From Channa striata (taxonomy: Eukaryota; Chordata; Actinopteri; Anabantiformes; Channidae), in contig CM065182.1 in the NCBI GenBank assembly GCA_033026295.1, positions 19,528,215 through 19,592,214 of the forward strand: a DNA stretch of 64,000 bases, given 5' to 3'. The translations under genes and the position numbers were made by a program. The notes below the pieces were generated by a model. That model had not been told where the DNA came from and did no database searches. It saw nothing but the letters and a program-made list of their open reading frames with translations. This document shows positions 24,951-36,788 of the stretch, in pieces; the first letter of the stretch is position 1; each line of letters starts with the position of its first letter.

Positions 24951-25699
24951 TCACACACATCTCAGTGGGTGTGATTTATCAGATTAGGGCTGCAGTAACG
25001 ATTAGACCACCTAAGGACAACCCATATTACTAATTGTGCGTTAGCTCTACAGAACACAATTCTAACACAAAACAAATAAAAACTGGAGAAAGGAAAATAC
25101 TAAAATTAATCAGAATGAGCTGTAAATATGCCACAATGATAAAAAGAATTAGCAGTCCAGGATTTCAAAGCACTCTACCTCGTTTTACCTTAAGGTTGCT
25201 GTAGTAAGATTATTATTGCGCTAACAGATGTAAAAATCTAAATATTGAAACTACTCTGGCTGTAAGTTAAACACATGGTAAGAGGTTGGAGGAAGTCTCA
25301 CCCTGTATTTGCTGCTAAACATTGTTGACTTCTAGCAAAGTGCTGCTGTAAGGCAGATTCCCAGAGCGTAACGTGACCTACCTCACTTTATCTGACTAGA
25401 CCCTGTTCATACTTGTCTTTGCCAAGAGATAACATCTCATGTACACTGCCCCACAAACCAGTTTTCACATCTTTAATTTAAGGTAACACAACACATTCCT
25501 GGCTCTGTATTTGAATTCACGTATAACTTAAGTAACTTTTGTAATATGATTTATCATTCTCATCTAAACCTAAATTTGCGTATGTTCATATTCTTTTATT
25601 TGCCACAGTTTTTTTTTTTTTGTGTGTGTGCATTTTAAAACCCTGTGCGATTTAGTGAACATAGGACCGAAACGAGCTTGTGTCTGAAGTGTGGAGCAG
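24951..25699. other. Intronic AT-rich DNA, no gene seen
   Basis: There is nothing recognisable beyond a T13 run joined to a short GT repeat (25609-25630). The first 150 bp could be the poorly preserved 3' end of the dispersed repeat. Confidence 0.45.
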
Positions 25700-26180
25700 G
25701 ACCTCTGAGTTGTGGCCTGTCCTCTGCTAGGTTCTGCTCTGCTGTGCTCCCTGCATTTCCTGCTGACTGACTGATACGAAGCTCTGCTGCCAGGGCTTAA
25801 ATAGCAGCTGTAAGCGTCCAGCTGCTCCCTGCCACGCTCCACTTCTCCCCAGATGGCTCTGAGGCGTTCCAGCAGCCCTCCGGAGGAGCGCTCATGAGGA
25901 AAGTGTTATGGAGTGGCTCTCTGAAACACCAGGGAGCACCCCTCACAGCACCGCAACCACCCTCCTCTGTCTCCAACCCCCGGGCCGAACGCCCAAATCA
26001 GGGGAGGGCTGCTCGTGCAGCCTCAATTGCCAACTTACCAACGGGAGGCAGCACAGATGGTGGAGTCTGCAGCATAGGCTAGCATCCAGCCTGGGGGGAG
26101 TCCTGGAGAGAGCACATGCCATGCCTGGCCTGGGATGCCACTGATATCCCCCAGGAGGTGGTTTCACTGGCCCTCAGCAG
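25700..26180. other. GC-rich block with overlapping open frames, function unknown
   Basis: This is the most GC-rich half-kilobase of the upstream intron. It holds overlapping frames of 62 and 78 codons (+) and 74 and 90 codons (-). A pyrimidine tract ending CTTCTCCCCAG at 25853 could act as a splice acceptor, and the frame after it stays open to about 26080. I do not recognise the encoded sequence and see no clear donor. A perfect 10-bp palindrome CCTCCGGAGG lies at 25877-25886. It may be an unrecognised exon, a conserved element or simply GC-rich intron. I favour non-coding. Confidence 0.3.
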
Positions 26181-28839
26181 ATGACCAGCAGAAGTCTAGC
26201 AAGCTATACTCAGCTCTGAGATGGTGTAGTGAAATGTTTTTCTTTACCCACATGGGTGTATTTGATAAGTGGGTTGTTTCACTGCTAACCCAAGAGAGAA
26301 TATGTTTGGTAAAAAACGAGCGCCTTCAAAGTCATTGTAACATTCCCTGAACACTCAGGGTTAATATATTATGCCGTCTGTAGTGCTTCGGGGCAGCAGT
26401 CTCTGACCTTGGCTGTGTGTTAAAATGATGAATGGTCCATCAACTTCACACCACTGAAGCAAACCACAGGGTTCACTTCAACCATGACATTGCCCACAGA
26501 GATAATTCCATGTTTAACATATCCCGCTTTTGAACTACTCTGATAATATAGATTATTTAAATGTATCCTTTAAAGAGGATTTTGACCACTAGTAGCACTT
26601 AGATTTAATGAACATAATCTCACAAATTCTATAGAGGAATCTCACAGACTCCAGAGGACTGTAACAGTTAGTAAGTAAAACGCAATGGTGTTCTAGTAAT
26701 AAGAGATAAAAGTGTGCTGTAAATAGATTTCACTGATATTTGACTTGGTTCTTTTTTGGGTAGGCTATATAAATTGATGTCAATAAACGTCTCTCTGACT
26801 TCCCTCCATTAAAATGTCTCCTCATGGCTGAAAAGCTCCTCCAGATGACATCACTGGGAGGAACCTTGAGTTCTGATTATGTGGCCTTGTTGCTCACACT
26901 ATGGAGGTTGTAATCATGGTCAACCTGCTTTTCAAGAGCTCCTCAAGATGACATCATCTGAACTTCTAATGATGAAAAACTCCTTCGGGTGGTGTCATCC
27001 AGGGGAGTTTTTCCATCCAGAAGCAGAGCAATATTTTAATTAATATTATTTAATTCATATAGAATAGTCAGAGGATAGTTAAAAAAACATTAATTTACAC
27101 TAAGACCATAAACTAAAGCCATAGAAAGCAAGTTGAAAATTGGTGAAGTTGCCTTTTAGGTGGGCCTACAAGACCTGCTTTCAATGTACGAGCCATAAAG
27201 CCCATAAATCAAAGTGAAATTAAAAATCTGCATAATTGTGCCAAAAATATCTTTCTTGCTTATAATACAAAAGGTTGGTGATGGTTATGAACATTGAATA
27301 AACTTATTGTAAGAACCCTTCATCTTTAGCACAACTATTTTCGTCACTAAAAATTTTGGTCTCGCTTGAAAGCGCTTGTTGTGCAGTTGTGTTTTGTTTT
27401 TTAATTCTTCCTTGTGTCTCTCATTCACTATTCTTTGGAGGAGACAGGGGTCTTTGGTCTGCTGACTTCACTGTTATCCTTGTTGTGACAGGCAGCATAC
27501 ATCTTAGAGGGCCTCTAATGTGAAACACATTCTGCCAAAACTTGATCAAAGCCAGGCTGCATGGACAACAAAGTGCCCAGTAATGCCATATTTTGACCAT
27601 ATAATTGGAGAGTAATTATGGCTGACAAAACATGCGATTTTTCTCTTTCCCTCCCTGGCTCTTTCTCCTTTCCAGTGTCTCTAGGCTGTAAGAAATCCCA
27701 AAGAAGGGTTGTCATAAACTATGTGGGATATTGTGTGCTGAGTTAGCCTGAAAGCTCTTGAGTAGAGCTGATGGAAGGCCAGCTTTTATTGGAGAATGGC
27801 AGCTTATTCAGAGACACTATAGCAACACACAAGGGTAGCACTAGACAAAAGCTTAGAAAAACACCAGTGCACCACATGACACACACCACACTCACTCACG
27901 GACATTGCACCCGTCTCTCGACAAAGCAGCGGACTTATTCCTTTTGAATTTTAGATTGTTGCATGTATTCTGTTGTCTCTATTATCTTGGTTAGGGTCAC
28001 TCTAACCAATAAATCACTACTGTATATAAATGTATAAAAATGTATAGAAATACCAGGGAACTGACCATGAAATGTTGGCAACATGAAGAAAGCTTTTCTC
28101 AAAAAATAAGCGAAGATACTGAGCAATGACTCTGGTTTGGTCAAAAAAGACTTTTAAGTGCTGGCAGCGTTGTATACACGTTTGGAATCATTTCGGCTGG
28201 GAAACAGAAGACAAACTTTGACAGATTTGAATTGGTAATTTGATGCAGATGTTTGTGTTTTGTTGTGTTTACCAGTGCAGTGGTTGTCCCAGATAGCTGG
28301 GCAAACATTTTTATCCCCGGGCAGCCTTGGGTAGGGTGTATGAACACAGAGCCTTGGGGCCTGAGCTCTGTGGTATTTTGCTGTGTAGCAGTCAAACAAA
28401 AAACATATGAAGTGCTGCAAAACATTAGAGTCGACTAAAATCAGAAAACTGTGTTGAGGCACAGTCCGTTTATTGCATAAATGTGCCTTCAGGATCCAGG
28501 AGCTCTCTGAGCATGACTTAACACGTAAATCTTACGGTCATCCTGTGATAGTCTGCTATGATCCAATCAACAGGCAATGGACAAAACCTGGAATTATTTC
28601 TTAAAGGTAGAGTTAAGTTGAGAAAAGTCATCCAGTTATGGAACATTTCTTCCAGTAGGAGCTCTACCTCAGTCGTCGCCGGTTTCAGTCCACACATCAA
28701 TTTATTTGTCAGGAGGTTAAATCAAGCCTTGAGGGACAAAAGGGACCTAGACTGGTTAGAAGCATAACTGTACTGCTGCTTTTGTGTGAGGTGGTGGATG
28801 TCAGATGGCTGGTCCGTGGCTTTCAGCCCGATATCATGC
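26181..28839. other. Intronic DNA, no gene seen
   Basis: No exon supported. Apart from the direct-repeat cluster at 26835-27000, the stretch is AT-rich and featureless to the eye. Frames of 94 and 102 codons on the minus strand (28141-28462) overlap each other in different frames and look random. Confidence 0.45.
26835..27000 (+). repeat. Interspersed direct repeats around a GATGACATCA core
   Basis: The 19-mer GCTCCTCCAGATGACATCA (26835-26853) recurs at 26938-26956 with one mismatch. A third, degenerate version with ACTCCTTCGGGTGGTGTCAT lies at 26979-26998. Unit spacing is 103 bp, then about 41 bp. Each copy is followed by GG/GA-rich sequence. This looks like an internally repetitive, decayed dispersed element, perhaps one common in fish, rather than a simple satellite. 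Confidence 0.6.
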
Positions 28840-28990
28840 TCTACCACTTAGCATGCTAATTAATCCCAACCAAAGGGCCGTGTCAGTCACCCCACACTCC
28901 ACCAGGGATGCTCCCACTGGGCTCATCCTGCTTTAATTGAGCACGTTTTTCAGGAGCCTGCTGTCTCTGGGATTACATGAGATCCCTCTA
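28840..28990. promoter_or_regulatory. Candidate element with bicoid-class (OTX/PITX-type) site
   Basis: TAATTAATCCC at 28857-28867 fuses a homeodomain core with TAATCCC, the binding word of K50 homeodomain proteins such as OTX, PITX and GSC. Downstream sequence is complex and non-repetitive, with TTTAATTGAGCACG near 28932. Non-coding. Function inferred. Confidence 0.3.
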
Positions 28991-30539
28991 ATTCATCCAG
29001 CCTGCCGCCAGCGTGGGCAAAGTGAACGAGCGAGGGAGGGGCAAGACGAGATGTAGAGCTGGGAAATGTATAAATAAACCAACCAAACAAACAAAAAGCC
29101 CAGACTGAGTGTTTATTAACACCCCTGGGATGAAAAAGGAGGTGAGTGCAGGAAATCATTAGCGCAGGAGAGTCAAACTAGGCTCGTTTGATCTCACTGA
29201 TCGAGGAGCAAATGTAATTTAGCGCACTGCAAGTAATTTGTTTTAGGAGTTAGCATGGGTTCCTTTTAATTTCATTTTGCCTTGCATCAGTCTTTCAAAT
29301 TAAATATTTTTATTTAGTACAAAGGGGATCTTTGTGAGTCTGGCGGCTCAAAGACCAGCCCTCAACGACAGCTAATGTTTATTCATCTTTGCTTGTTTGC
29401 ATGTGTGCTAGACAGAATCTTGACAGGAGTGTGCAGTGTTGGCTTTGAGCACTTTCTGTATAATGAGGCAACTCAGATGTACACTGTGACAGCTAGCAGA
29501 TCATAGTAGCACAATAACAAAGTGTTTTTGTCACAGCAGCTCTAATTATTTGGAAGATGGGGCTGAAGAGGCTGCATCTGTTTCCGTGTCTCACCTTATG
29601 TCCTCATATGACTGAAAGTTGTTGACTGTGCAGTCTTTCTATTTTTCATGTCCTTAACCACGCATACCCTATAACAGCCAGCATTCCTGAAAATATAACG
29701 TGAAAACCAAGTTGTCAGAGTCAATTTTTATCAGTAATTTCCTAAAGAGTGTAGGGTGTGGAATTTCGATACTGTGTCCCGTGAAATACAGGACATTATG
29801 TTGTTTCTACCTGCAATAGGGTTTTCACAGAGTCCAATGCAAGTCAACTGGTATTCACAGTCACAGAAAAATCACGTTAAAAATGACGTTTAGGAAGTTC
29901 TGATCCTTAGGGTAGACCCGACTTTTTTACTAACCTCAACATCTTTATCTAGAGACTCTAAGCTGACCTACGCATGATGTTTTGTTCCTATCGCATTTTA
30001 AAACCCACATTTTAAAAGCAAAAGCCATATGAAAGAACTGGCTCCATGGTAAGGAACGGTATCTGCTGCTTTGCACCGCATGCAGTCTGAGCACCTGTTC
30101 TTGCCAGCACATATGCAATATGCACATCTCAGGTAACGGAGATGCAGTGATGGGGTGGGCGGAGGGTGAGCAGCAATCTGTGGAAAGGTTGGCAGCCATT
30201 TTGAATGCAGGGGGAACAGTTTCTTCTGTCACAGTGTTGCAATCCTTTCAGGGATTTCAGAAATCTTAATTAAATTATAATTAGACATTATATCAGCATG
30301 TATATGATTTCCGACCATTTCCAGAATGTTGCATTTCTAGTCACCGTTGCAGACTGATAAATACTGTGTTAGTGTGAGAACTCTGACGGACTGCTACAAA
30401 TCTCCATTGTGCCCCTTCTCAGGCGGAGTGTTGGCAGAGGTGGACAGTCTCTTTGAGATGGGTGTCAGTGGGCTGCAAACCTCACAGCCTTCTTTTTCTC
30501 CTCCCCAACCTTGTTCACTTTCTCATCATGGCGGACCCT
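28991..30539. other. Intronic DNA, no gene seen
   Basis: No exon, RNA gene or recognisable repeat. The interval between about 28990 and 29420 is complex, with several ATTA cores. The remainder is AT-rich. Frames up to 95 codons show no protein-like pattern. Confidence 0.45.
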
Positions 30540-30830
30540 GAAAAAGCTTTATGGAGCCAAATAATGATACGCCGTGAATGTGCAGCACTGGTGTGATTGT
30601 TAACGGCGGCAGCCGCGCAGATAGCCTGGATGATGGAAAATCAGTGGGACCTCATTTTGGTTTGCCAGCATGAATATTAATGGCTCGTTTCCAGGCCATG
30701 GCTAATGATGAGGAAAATTCCCTAATAAAAACTTGATGTGATGGGCAACGACCCGCAGGGTCACTGGAGACAGTCAAAGTTAATAGTGTGCCATCAGGTG
30801 TGAGGAGTTAAGTGATTAGAGGCACAGAAC
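30540..30830. promoter_or_regulatory. Candidate conserved intronic element
   Basis: This is high-complexity sequence with clustered developmental words: CATGAATATTAATGGC (about 30670-30684), GCTAATGATGAGG at 30701-30713, TTAAGTGATTAGAGG near 30809, and a GC-rich core GGCGGCAGCCGC near 30606. It contains no simple repeat and no useful frame. The look is that of a long conserved non-coding element. Alignment would be needed to confirm. Confidence 0.35.
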
Positions 30831-33279
30831 CTAATCCTGATGTTTTTCTCCCCCCTCAGCTAAGAGTCAGTGTGGAGGGAGGGAGGGAGGGTTGGACCTG
30901 GGAGGTAATGGGAACAGATGAGGTTTATATCTCCTGACAGCAAAGTGTTGCAGCTTGTTGTTAGGCACGCTACATGTATGAATGAAGGTTATAGGTAATA
31001 CTCTACTTTAGGTAGCAAATGGAAACTCTATCCTTTAGAAACAGTAAAATGGTAACATGATTAAAATCTTTTCATACTGTTAGCTGATGGGATAACCTAG
31101 AAAATACAAGTCTGTGCTTATTTTTATAACTGTACTTTTAGCACATTTTCAGCTTCACAGATGCTTTTCAGGCTGTATCAGAAAGCACTGGGATACTGCA
31201 CTCAGTGTCACTGGTTGCAACAGGTAATATCTTAGAGCTGAGAAGATTGGAAAGTCAAATTTCTGATCCACCTGCAAAAAAATGTCCAAATTCTATTTCT
31301 TTTTGAGTAAAATTGATTGTGTGTGTGGCTAGATTGCCGTAATGAAGATGCCAAATCACGTTGTTGCTAATATCTAGCATGTGGGGTAATTAAAATATAC
31401 ACCAAGTTGACTTTTCTCGTGGGAGTCACCATAACCACACAAGCAATTCAATTTGATATATGTAATTATCTCAAAATCCTTCTATTAATCTTTGATTAAT
31501 CCAGCATCTGCTTTGTTCCTCAGTCCCCTGTTGGCTTATGGAAACAGAGTGCAGATATGGGGTGAAGCAAGGTGTGTGTCTGTAGGTGTTTGTGTTTGTG
31601 CTTACACTTTTGTGCTGCTGTTGTCTTTTTTTTCCCCATTTCTGTCAAATATCCAGCCAGCGCTTCCCACCTCCAGGCGCCCCGGAGCCTCGCCTGTAGC
31701 TCAGGGAAGCTGGGAGAGAAACGCAACTTGGTGCTTGTGTAACAAATGTGTCTTTTAGAAACTAAAGTGCTGAACCTCTCTGCTGCTGCTTCGTTCCTAC
31801 TCTAGTCCTTGTCAGGTGTCAGGGTGGGTTCAGTGGGTGGATGGGACATCGCAACAAATAGGTTTACCCTGCAGCAACATGTGGGTCCTTTAAGCATCAC
31901 TTCAGTGGTGTGCTGCCACATCTCCAGCTACCGCGCTTCACATGGCTTCTGAACCAACATTTTAATCTCTGTCAAGTGTGCGAATGTGTGTCTGCAATTT
32001 AGACAGTGCTGCTTTTAATTTGTCTGGTCAAACCTCAGTAGATGTCCCTTTGCAGAGCCAATGCTTTATTGTAGCTACTATAACGGAAATCACTAGGGAT
32101 TAAACTACAGTTTGTGGAATTAATAATAATATGGGAGCAAAATAAAGAGTCATGTTTAGAAGATTAGATTAGATCAGATATTATTTCAGTGAGTTTGGGC
32201 ACAGTCCAGTCAAATAAAAGATAAAAAGAATTTACTCCAGAGCATTGAAACCAGAGGTCACAGAATATAAAGTTGTTATTGGAAAGCTTCATTTTTCTGC
32301 CCTTCTCCCCTTTCCTCCCTCATTTAGTTCCTCTGTCCCAGTGACTGGAGTCCAGGATTTGCGGTCCAATAGAATATCTTCTGGATAAAGTTTTACATTT
32401 GAAAGGAAATTGCATTCAGATGTTGGCCTTCTGCATTTGGCCAGTGCTGCACATGTGGATCAGACCTGGTTATATTAGTCGAGACAGAAGTCTGGTCCTC
32501 CCCGATGAAACATTCTTGGTTGCTAAAAGAAGTGTTTGCCTGATTTGACTATATAGGCTGTCTCTGTCACTCACAGTGTGCTGTTCTCTTTTCCTTGTGA
32601 TTTTGTAGGTCTTCTCTTTGCTGCTATACTTTTATATGACATTTTGACATCAAGCAGATGCTATGGAAATTAGATGTTCGATGCCACTGCTGCAGAACAC
32701 TGCCTTTTTTAATGATCTGTCCCAGTCAGCCATGCCACTTTGAGTTTCCTTCCGCTTGCTTTTATGTGTATTTATTGTCTTTTATGGATAGCCTTTTCAT
32801 GATGTCAGTCAATGCTGGACTTATTTTTAAAGTCGTTCCAGAGTTTGAGGTTCGTCTTTGTTTGAGCACAGCAGCCGTGTTGGTATTTCTGGAAATCCAT
32901 CTCTACTGAGCACAATTTATTGACTATGCTTGTGTTACCAAACTTAAAATTATGCCCATTTTATTCTCTAAATTTTCTGTAGCCATGTCAGTTTCTTTTT
33001 TTATTTCTGTGTTATTAGACTCTAATTATTGAGCGTATTGTGGCAGGTCTGCTGCTCTAGCTTTTTGTGCCAGAGCAGGTGCTGCGTAGCAAACCCTGAG
33101 CTCATCAGTCTCCTCCTGCCCGGCTTTATTTGTTGTTCCTCAATTCACAGTGGCAGGACTGGCAGATTGTCTATCGTGTTGGTGAGAAAGAAAGACGGAT
33201 ACAGGAGGTGTGAGTGGGGGATTTGAGAATAAGCATGGCACACATCCCCATTTCACCATCCTGGTGCTCATATACTCTC
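30831..33279. other. Intronic DNA, no convincing gene
   Basis: Apart from the pseudoexon candidate at 30860-30904, I see no splice-bounded coding segment. A (GGGA) run lies at about 30875-30891, and an interrupted GT run at about 31571-31600. Frames of 83 to 88 codons are unremarkable. Confidence 0.45.
30860..30904 (+). other. Candidate cryptic 45-nt exon (pseudoexon)
   Basis: A strong pyrimidine tract (TTTTTCTCCCCCCTCAG) ends at 30859. The next 45 nt form 15 open codons and end GAG before GTAATG at 30905. Length is a multiple of three, so inclusion would keep the frame. The content is dominated by a GGGA tandem run, giving a Gly/Arg/Glu-rich peptide unlike auts2-family proteins, and the donor is only moderate. 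I consider a decoy more likely than a real exon. Confidence 0.15.
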
Positions 33280-33560
33280 CATGAATAATGTGGCACAGCC
33301 CCTACCCAGCGGTAGGCCAGGCATGCCGCCATATCAGGTCGTTATGTATGGTGAGGTGTCCAGCTTGGCGAGTCTGGGCACAGCCGCATTCTAGCCCCAC
33401 AAACCCCCTCACCCTCAACCTGCGGAGAGGAGCACTGGGCTCCAAGATAGCAATCAAGACTTGATTTGCCAACACATTTCCAATGATTAAAATGTAATTA
33501 GCACAAGCGAGCACCTCCTCCCAAGCTAATTTTCACGCACGCTGTGACAGGCAGGCGGTC
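33280..33560. promoter_or_regulatory. Candidate conserved intronic element
   Basis: Complex, non-repetitive sequence containing CCGCCATATCAGG, CAATCAAGACTTGAT (a short inverted repeat near 33452-33464) and CAATGATTAAAATGTAATTAGC, with TAATTAGC at 33495-33502. No protein-like frame. Called on motif density and complexity only. Confidence 0.25.
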
Positions 33561-35499
33561 GGCGGCACCCAGGCCCCAGCAGCAGATGGAAGAGGATGCA
33601 GTGGGAGAGGAGAAACCCATTTTGCCATGTGACTGTTTGCATCAGAAAACTATCAGGACGTGTGGCTATATCAGGAAGGAACTGTTAGGAGGAGGGAGTG
33701 AGGAGCTCTTGACGACAGCACATCAAATTGACACAGCTGACCCTGGCAATGGCTGCCATCCTTCATGCTGTCTATCTAGCTCCCAGGCATGCAGGCGGAT
33801 TGACTTTTTTCTTGGGCTTTAACTCCTTCAGCCACCGTCACAGAAAGCTTGGCTCAGGCTGACAAACAGGAATCGTACTCTGTGCACGGGATGCTTTAAT
33901 GAATCCCATACCATAATTAATTCTGTGGTCATGGATAGCAGCCAGGATAGCTCAAGGCTACTGTCAGTCTTCGGGGTGACGACATGCTACCGTCACAAAC
34001 TCTGATTTAAGAAGATCTTATTTATTAAAATATTAGATTTCAGACAACTGTAACCACCCGAGACGGCTGATCAGAAATTATGAGGAGTCTGTTAAGCACA
34101 GTCTGTATACACTTCCTTCACAATTACATAGAGTTTATTGTACCGGCTTGTCAGTGTCTTGTTGTTTGATTTAACGTCTGATATGTGAATTTTCAAGTAG
34201 GGAACTTGTCATTCTTCCCTCGCAAAAAAAATTCCATGATCTGGTTACCTCTTTCGCACAGATATTCTTCTACGGATAGCTCTGGCACTTTATCGTGATC
34301 CCTGCCGCTGCTGATGATAGGACCGCTGCATCGTATAGCAGTCGGCTCTTGACTGCTTACAGTGCTTTTCTATTGGACCATATTACTCTCAGCTGGAAAG
34401 GATTTAGTACAAGAATAATTTACTCCTACTTTGAGACCAATATAAACAAAAGGCTTGATGCTTGGACGAAGCATAGGGAAATTTGTAAGAGCACTCAGCC
34501 AAAGGAGAGGCCCGGGTGACAGCAGAGGGGCAATCAGAAGTGTTCCGGATACAGGCCAACATCAACAGCTCTTAGAACCGAAGCTAATGTTTGACATTCC
34601 TGTGTTACTTAAACTAAACACCAGGGTCTAGCTGTACAATATAATGTTGGCCCTGTGTAAATAGCACTGGGCCTTGCTAGAGTATCGCTTTTCTTTGTCG
34701 GCCTCCTCCCAGGACTAATGGTTTCCTTATTGTGCACGACTGTTGCTTTAAATCAGACCCATTTCCTATCTCAGTCTGTCAGATAGTTAACTCCGCTGAC
34801 CTCAGAACCACCACTGTTGTTTTTTTGTCTCTTCACTAGCATCATTTTTGTCACGTTACTGTTCACATGCCTCTGCAGGTTTGTTCATATCCACGCTTAC
34901 ACGTTTTACCCCTAATCATAACAATAACCATATTTCTGAGCTTGCGCTTAACTCCTAGAACACTATTATACCTCAGTTATTAATGACGTTATTGGTGCTG
35001 TTTTCAACAGCCAGTGCAAAGCCGAGACTTTCTAGCTTCCTGTCTCTGTTTCTAATGTAAGACTTAGTAAGAATGCAAGGAGCGAAAAAATTCCAGATAT
35101 GAAGGGATTTTTCTTCCCCGCCTCAGGTTCCTGTATGCATGAAGCATCACATTAGTTTGCTATGATCACTTATCAGTGAGTGACAGCTCTGACTTGTTTA
35201 TACGCCTGAGTTGTGTTTTTATCTTTTTAGAGATATTATTATTTGTTACTTCCTGCTCTGTACTTGAGCAGCAGGTTTGAGGGAGACTTTGCGTCTTCAC
35301 CAGAAGGACGATCAAATCGCCTGCCCTCGCCTGTCAGGCCTGATCTCAGGATTTTTTACTTTGCTCATTATAAAGGTATTTCCATTTTATTAAGTTTTCC
35401 CTTTTTTTTTCTTCCCTTTTGTCGCTCTGGGAAATTTGCATACCTCTATTCGTAGGGAAAAAGAGTAATGACAGCAATATCTTTTCTCTCCCCCACTAG
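33561..35499. other. Intronic DNA, no gene seen
   Basis: A 92-codon frame at 33544-33822 begins in moderately GC-rich sequence but has no matching splice sites or recognisable motif. The rest is AT-rich, with a T-rich stretch near 35400. Confidence 0.45.
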
Positions 35500-35870
35500 T
35501 CATGTGAGTGCCTCGTTTAGTGGCACCTGTGAAAGCGACAGGCACAGGGATGAGAAGTGAAAGAGAGCAGTTGATTAAATCATCATCAAGTCACAGCAGA
35601 GAAAGTCAATTCTGCTTGCCGTCTACAATGATATCCTTTTATCTTAAGGTAATGAGCTATGGCACTTTTGCATCGGGTAATACGATGAGTTCCATTAGCA
35701 TGTTCCATTTGCTTCACAAGCAAGGGCAAGTCATTCCAGCCGGCTTCTATCTTGGCAATCAAAGCAATTGGCTGCACAGTCAGAGAACGGGAGAAAGGAG
35801 GGAGAGCGAAACAAGGGAAAACGAGAAAGAAAGGTTGGTAGTGTTTTTCATGGATCACAACACAGTGGAA
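35500..35870. promoter_or_regulatory. Candidate conserved element, open on both strands
   Basis: The plus strand is open for 124 codons (35508-35882) and the minus strand for 90 (35586-35858), yet neither frame looks protein-like. The sequence is complex, with TTGATTAAATCATCATCAA, TTTTATCTTAAGG at 35637-35649 (HOX/CDX and GATA-type words), CATTAGCATG near 35694 and CAATTGG at 35765-35771. This double openness with high complexity fits a strongly constrained non-coding element. Confidence 0.35.
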
Positions 35871-36274
35871 AAACTAAAATGATTTCTGTTATTTGAACCT
35901 CTAGCATGCCTGTGTTTCTTCGTATGTCATGTGCACAGGCAGAGAAGCAGCTAATGAGTGCTTGGTTGCATTACTGTTGTCACATTCTGAGACGTCTGGC
36001 TATATGGAGCAGTTGGGACTGCTAATACTGCTCATCAGATCTTGTCAGCTTCTGCATTAGTCAGTGCTGTGTGGGCGGCCACAAGAGAGAGCAGTACATG
36101 GTCGACGGGCCTATTTATTCACATGCAAGAATAGATGTGCAGAAATGCACACAGTGTGTAGCTTTTTGTATTACACAGACATTCATGTGTAATCAGAATC
36201 TGCACTTGTCTTCCATTACCCTTATTTATTCTTCCAGTTGGCAGCCTGACTCTCTGCTCACTGTATTAAAATAG

Positions 36275-36540
36275 GGGTGGAATGTTGTGGGTGGCAGAGA
36301 AAGAGAGTGAGCGAGAAATGGAGAGCAGGGGAACGTCTGAGGAGTGTTTGCCCAGTGCGTTTATTGCCTCTGCATAATTTATGAGCTGCTGGAGCTGACC
36401 ATCATGGCAGTGTGCCTCAGGCGGCCCCTGGGGCCGTGTGGGACAGGCCTGTAAATTGGATGCTATGCTCCTGCTGAGCTCGCAAGGCCCCTTTCTACCA
36501 TCCAGCTTGAGAAACAGACCAGCCACGAGCCTAGCCAGCT
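36275..36540. promoter_or_regulatory. Candidate element with AP-2-type palindrome
   Basis: The 15-nt palindrome CGGCCCCTGGGGCCG at 36422-36436 contains CCCTGGGGC, which fits the TFAP2 consensus SCCTSRGGS. Just upstream are HOX/CDX-like TTTATTG and TAATTTATGAG words. An open minus-strand frame (86 codons) overlaps but is not protein-like. Neural-crest or epidermal AP-2 binding would be inference. Confidence 0.3.
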
Positions 36541-36570
36541 ACCTTTGAGCTCTGCAGGCCCCAGATCAGC

Positions 36571-36585
36571 AAAAAAAAAAAAAAA
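36571..36585 (+). repeat. Poly-A tract (A15)
   Basis: Fifteen A residues in plain intronic sequence. There is no flanking target-site duplication or 3' retroposon body that I can recognise. Confidence 0.85.
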
Positions 36586-36753
36586 CAAGAGATGGAAGCA
36601 AAAAGGACGGAGAGAATGAAAAAAATGGCAAGGCCTTCTGTCTCTCACTCCCCGCGCTGTCAATCATTTCACTGCTTTTCTTCATTTTCTCCCAACCTCT
36701 CCCTGCACTCCTAGTCTCCTTGCCTACACACATAACACCTACACACGCTCTGA

Positions 36754-36788
<35 letters not shown>
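36754..36788. repeat. Compound CT/CA microsatellite
   Basis: A CT run (36754-36774) passes directly into a CA run (36774-36788). It accounts for the Arg/Glu and Val/Cys runs in the minus-strand frame at 36711-36911, which is not a gene. Confidence 0.9.

Noticed and set aside
24732..24974. 80-codon open frame
   Set aside because: It lies within the abundant fish dispersed repeat and reflects that repeat's sequence, not a host gene.
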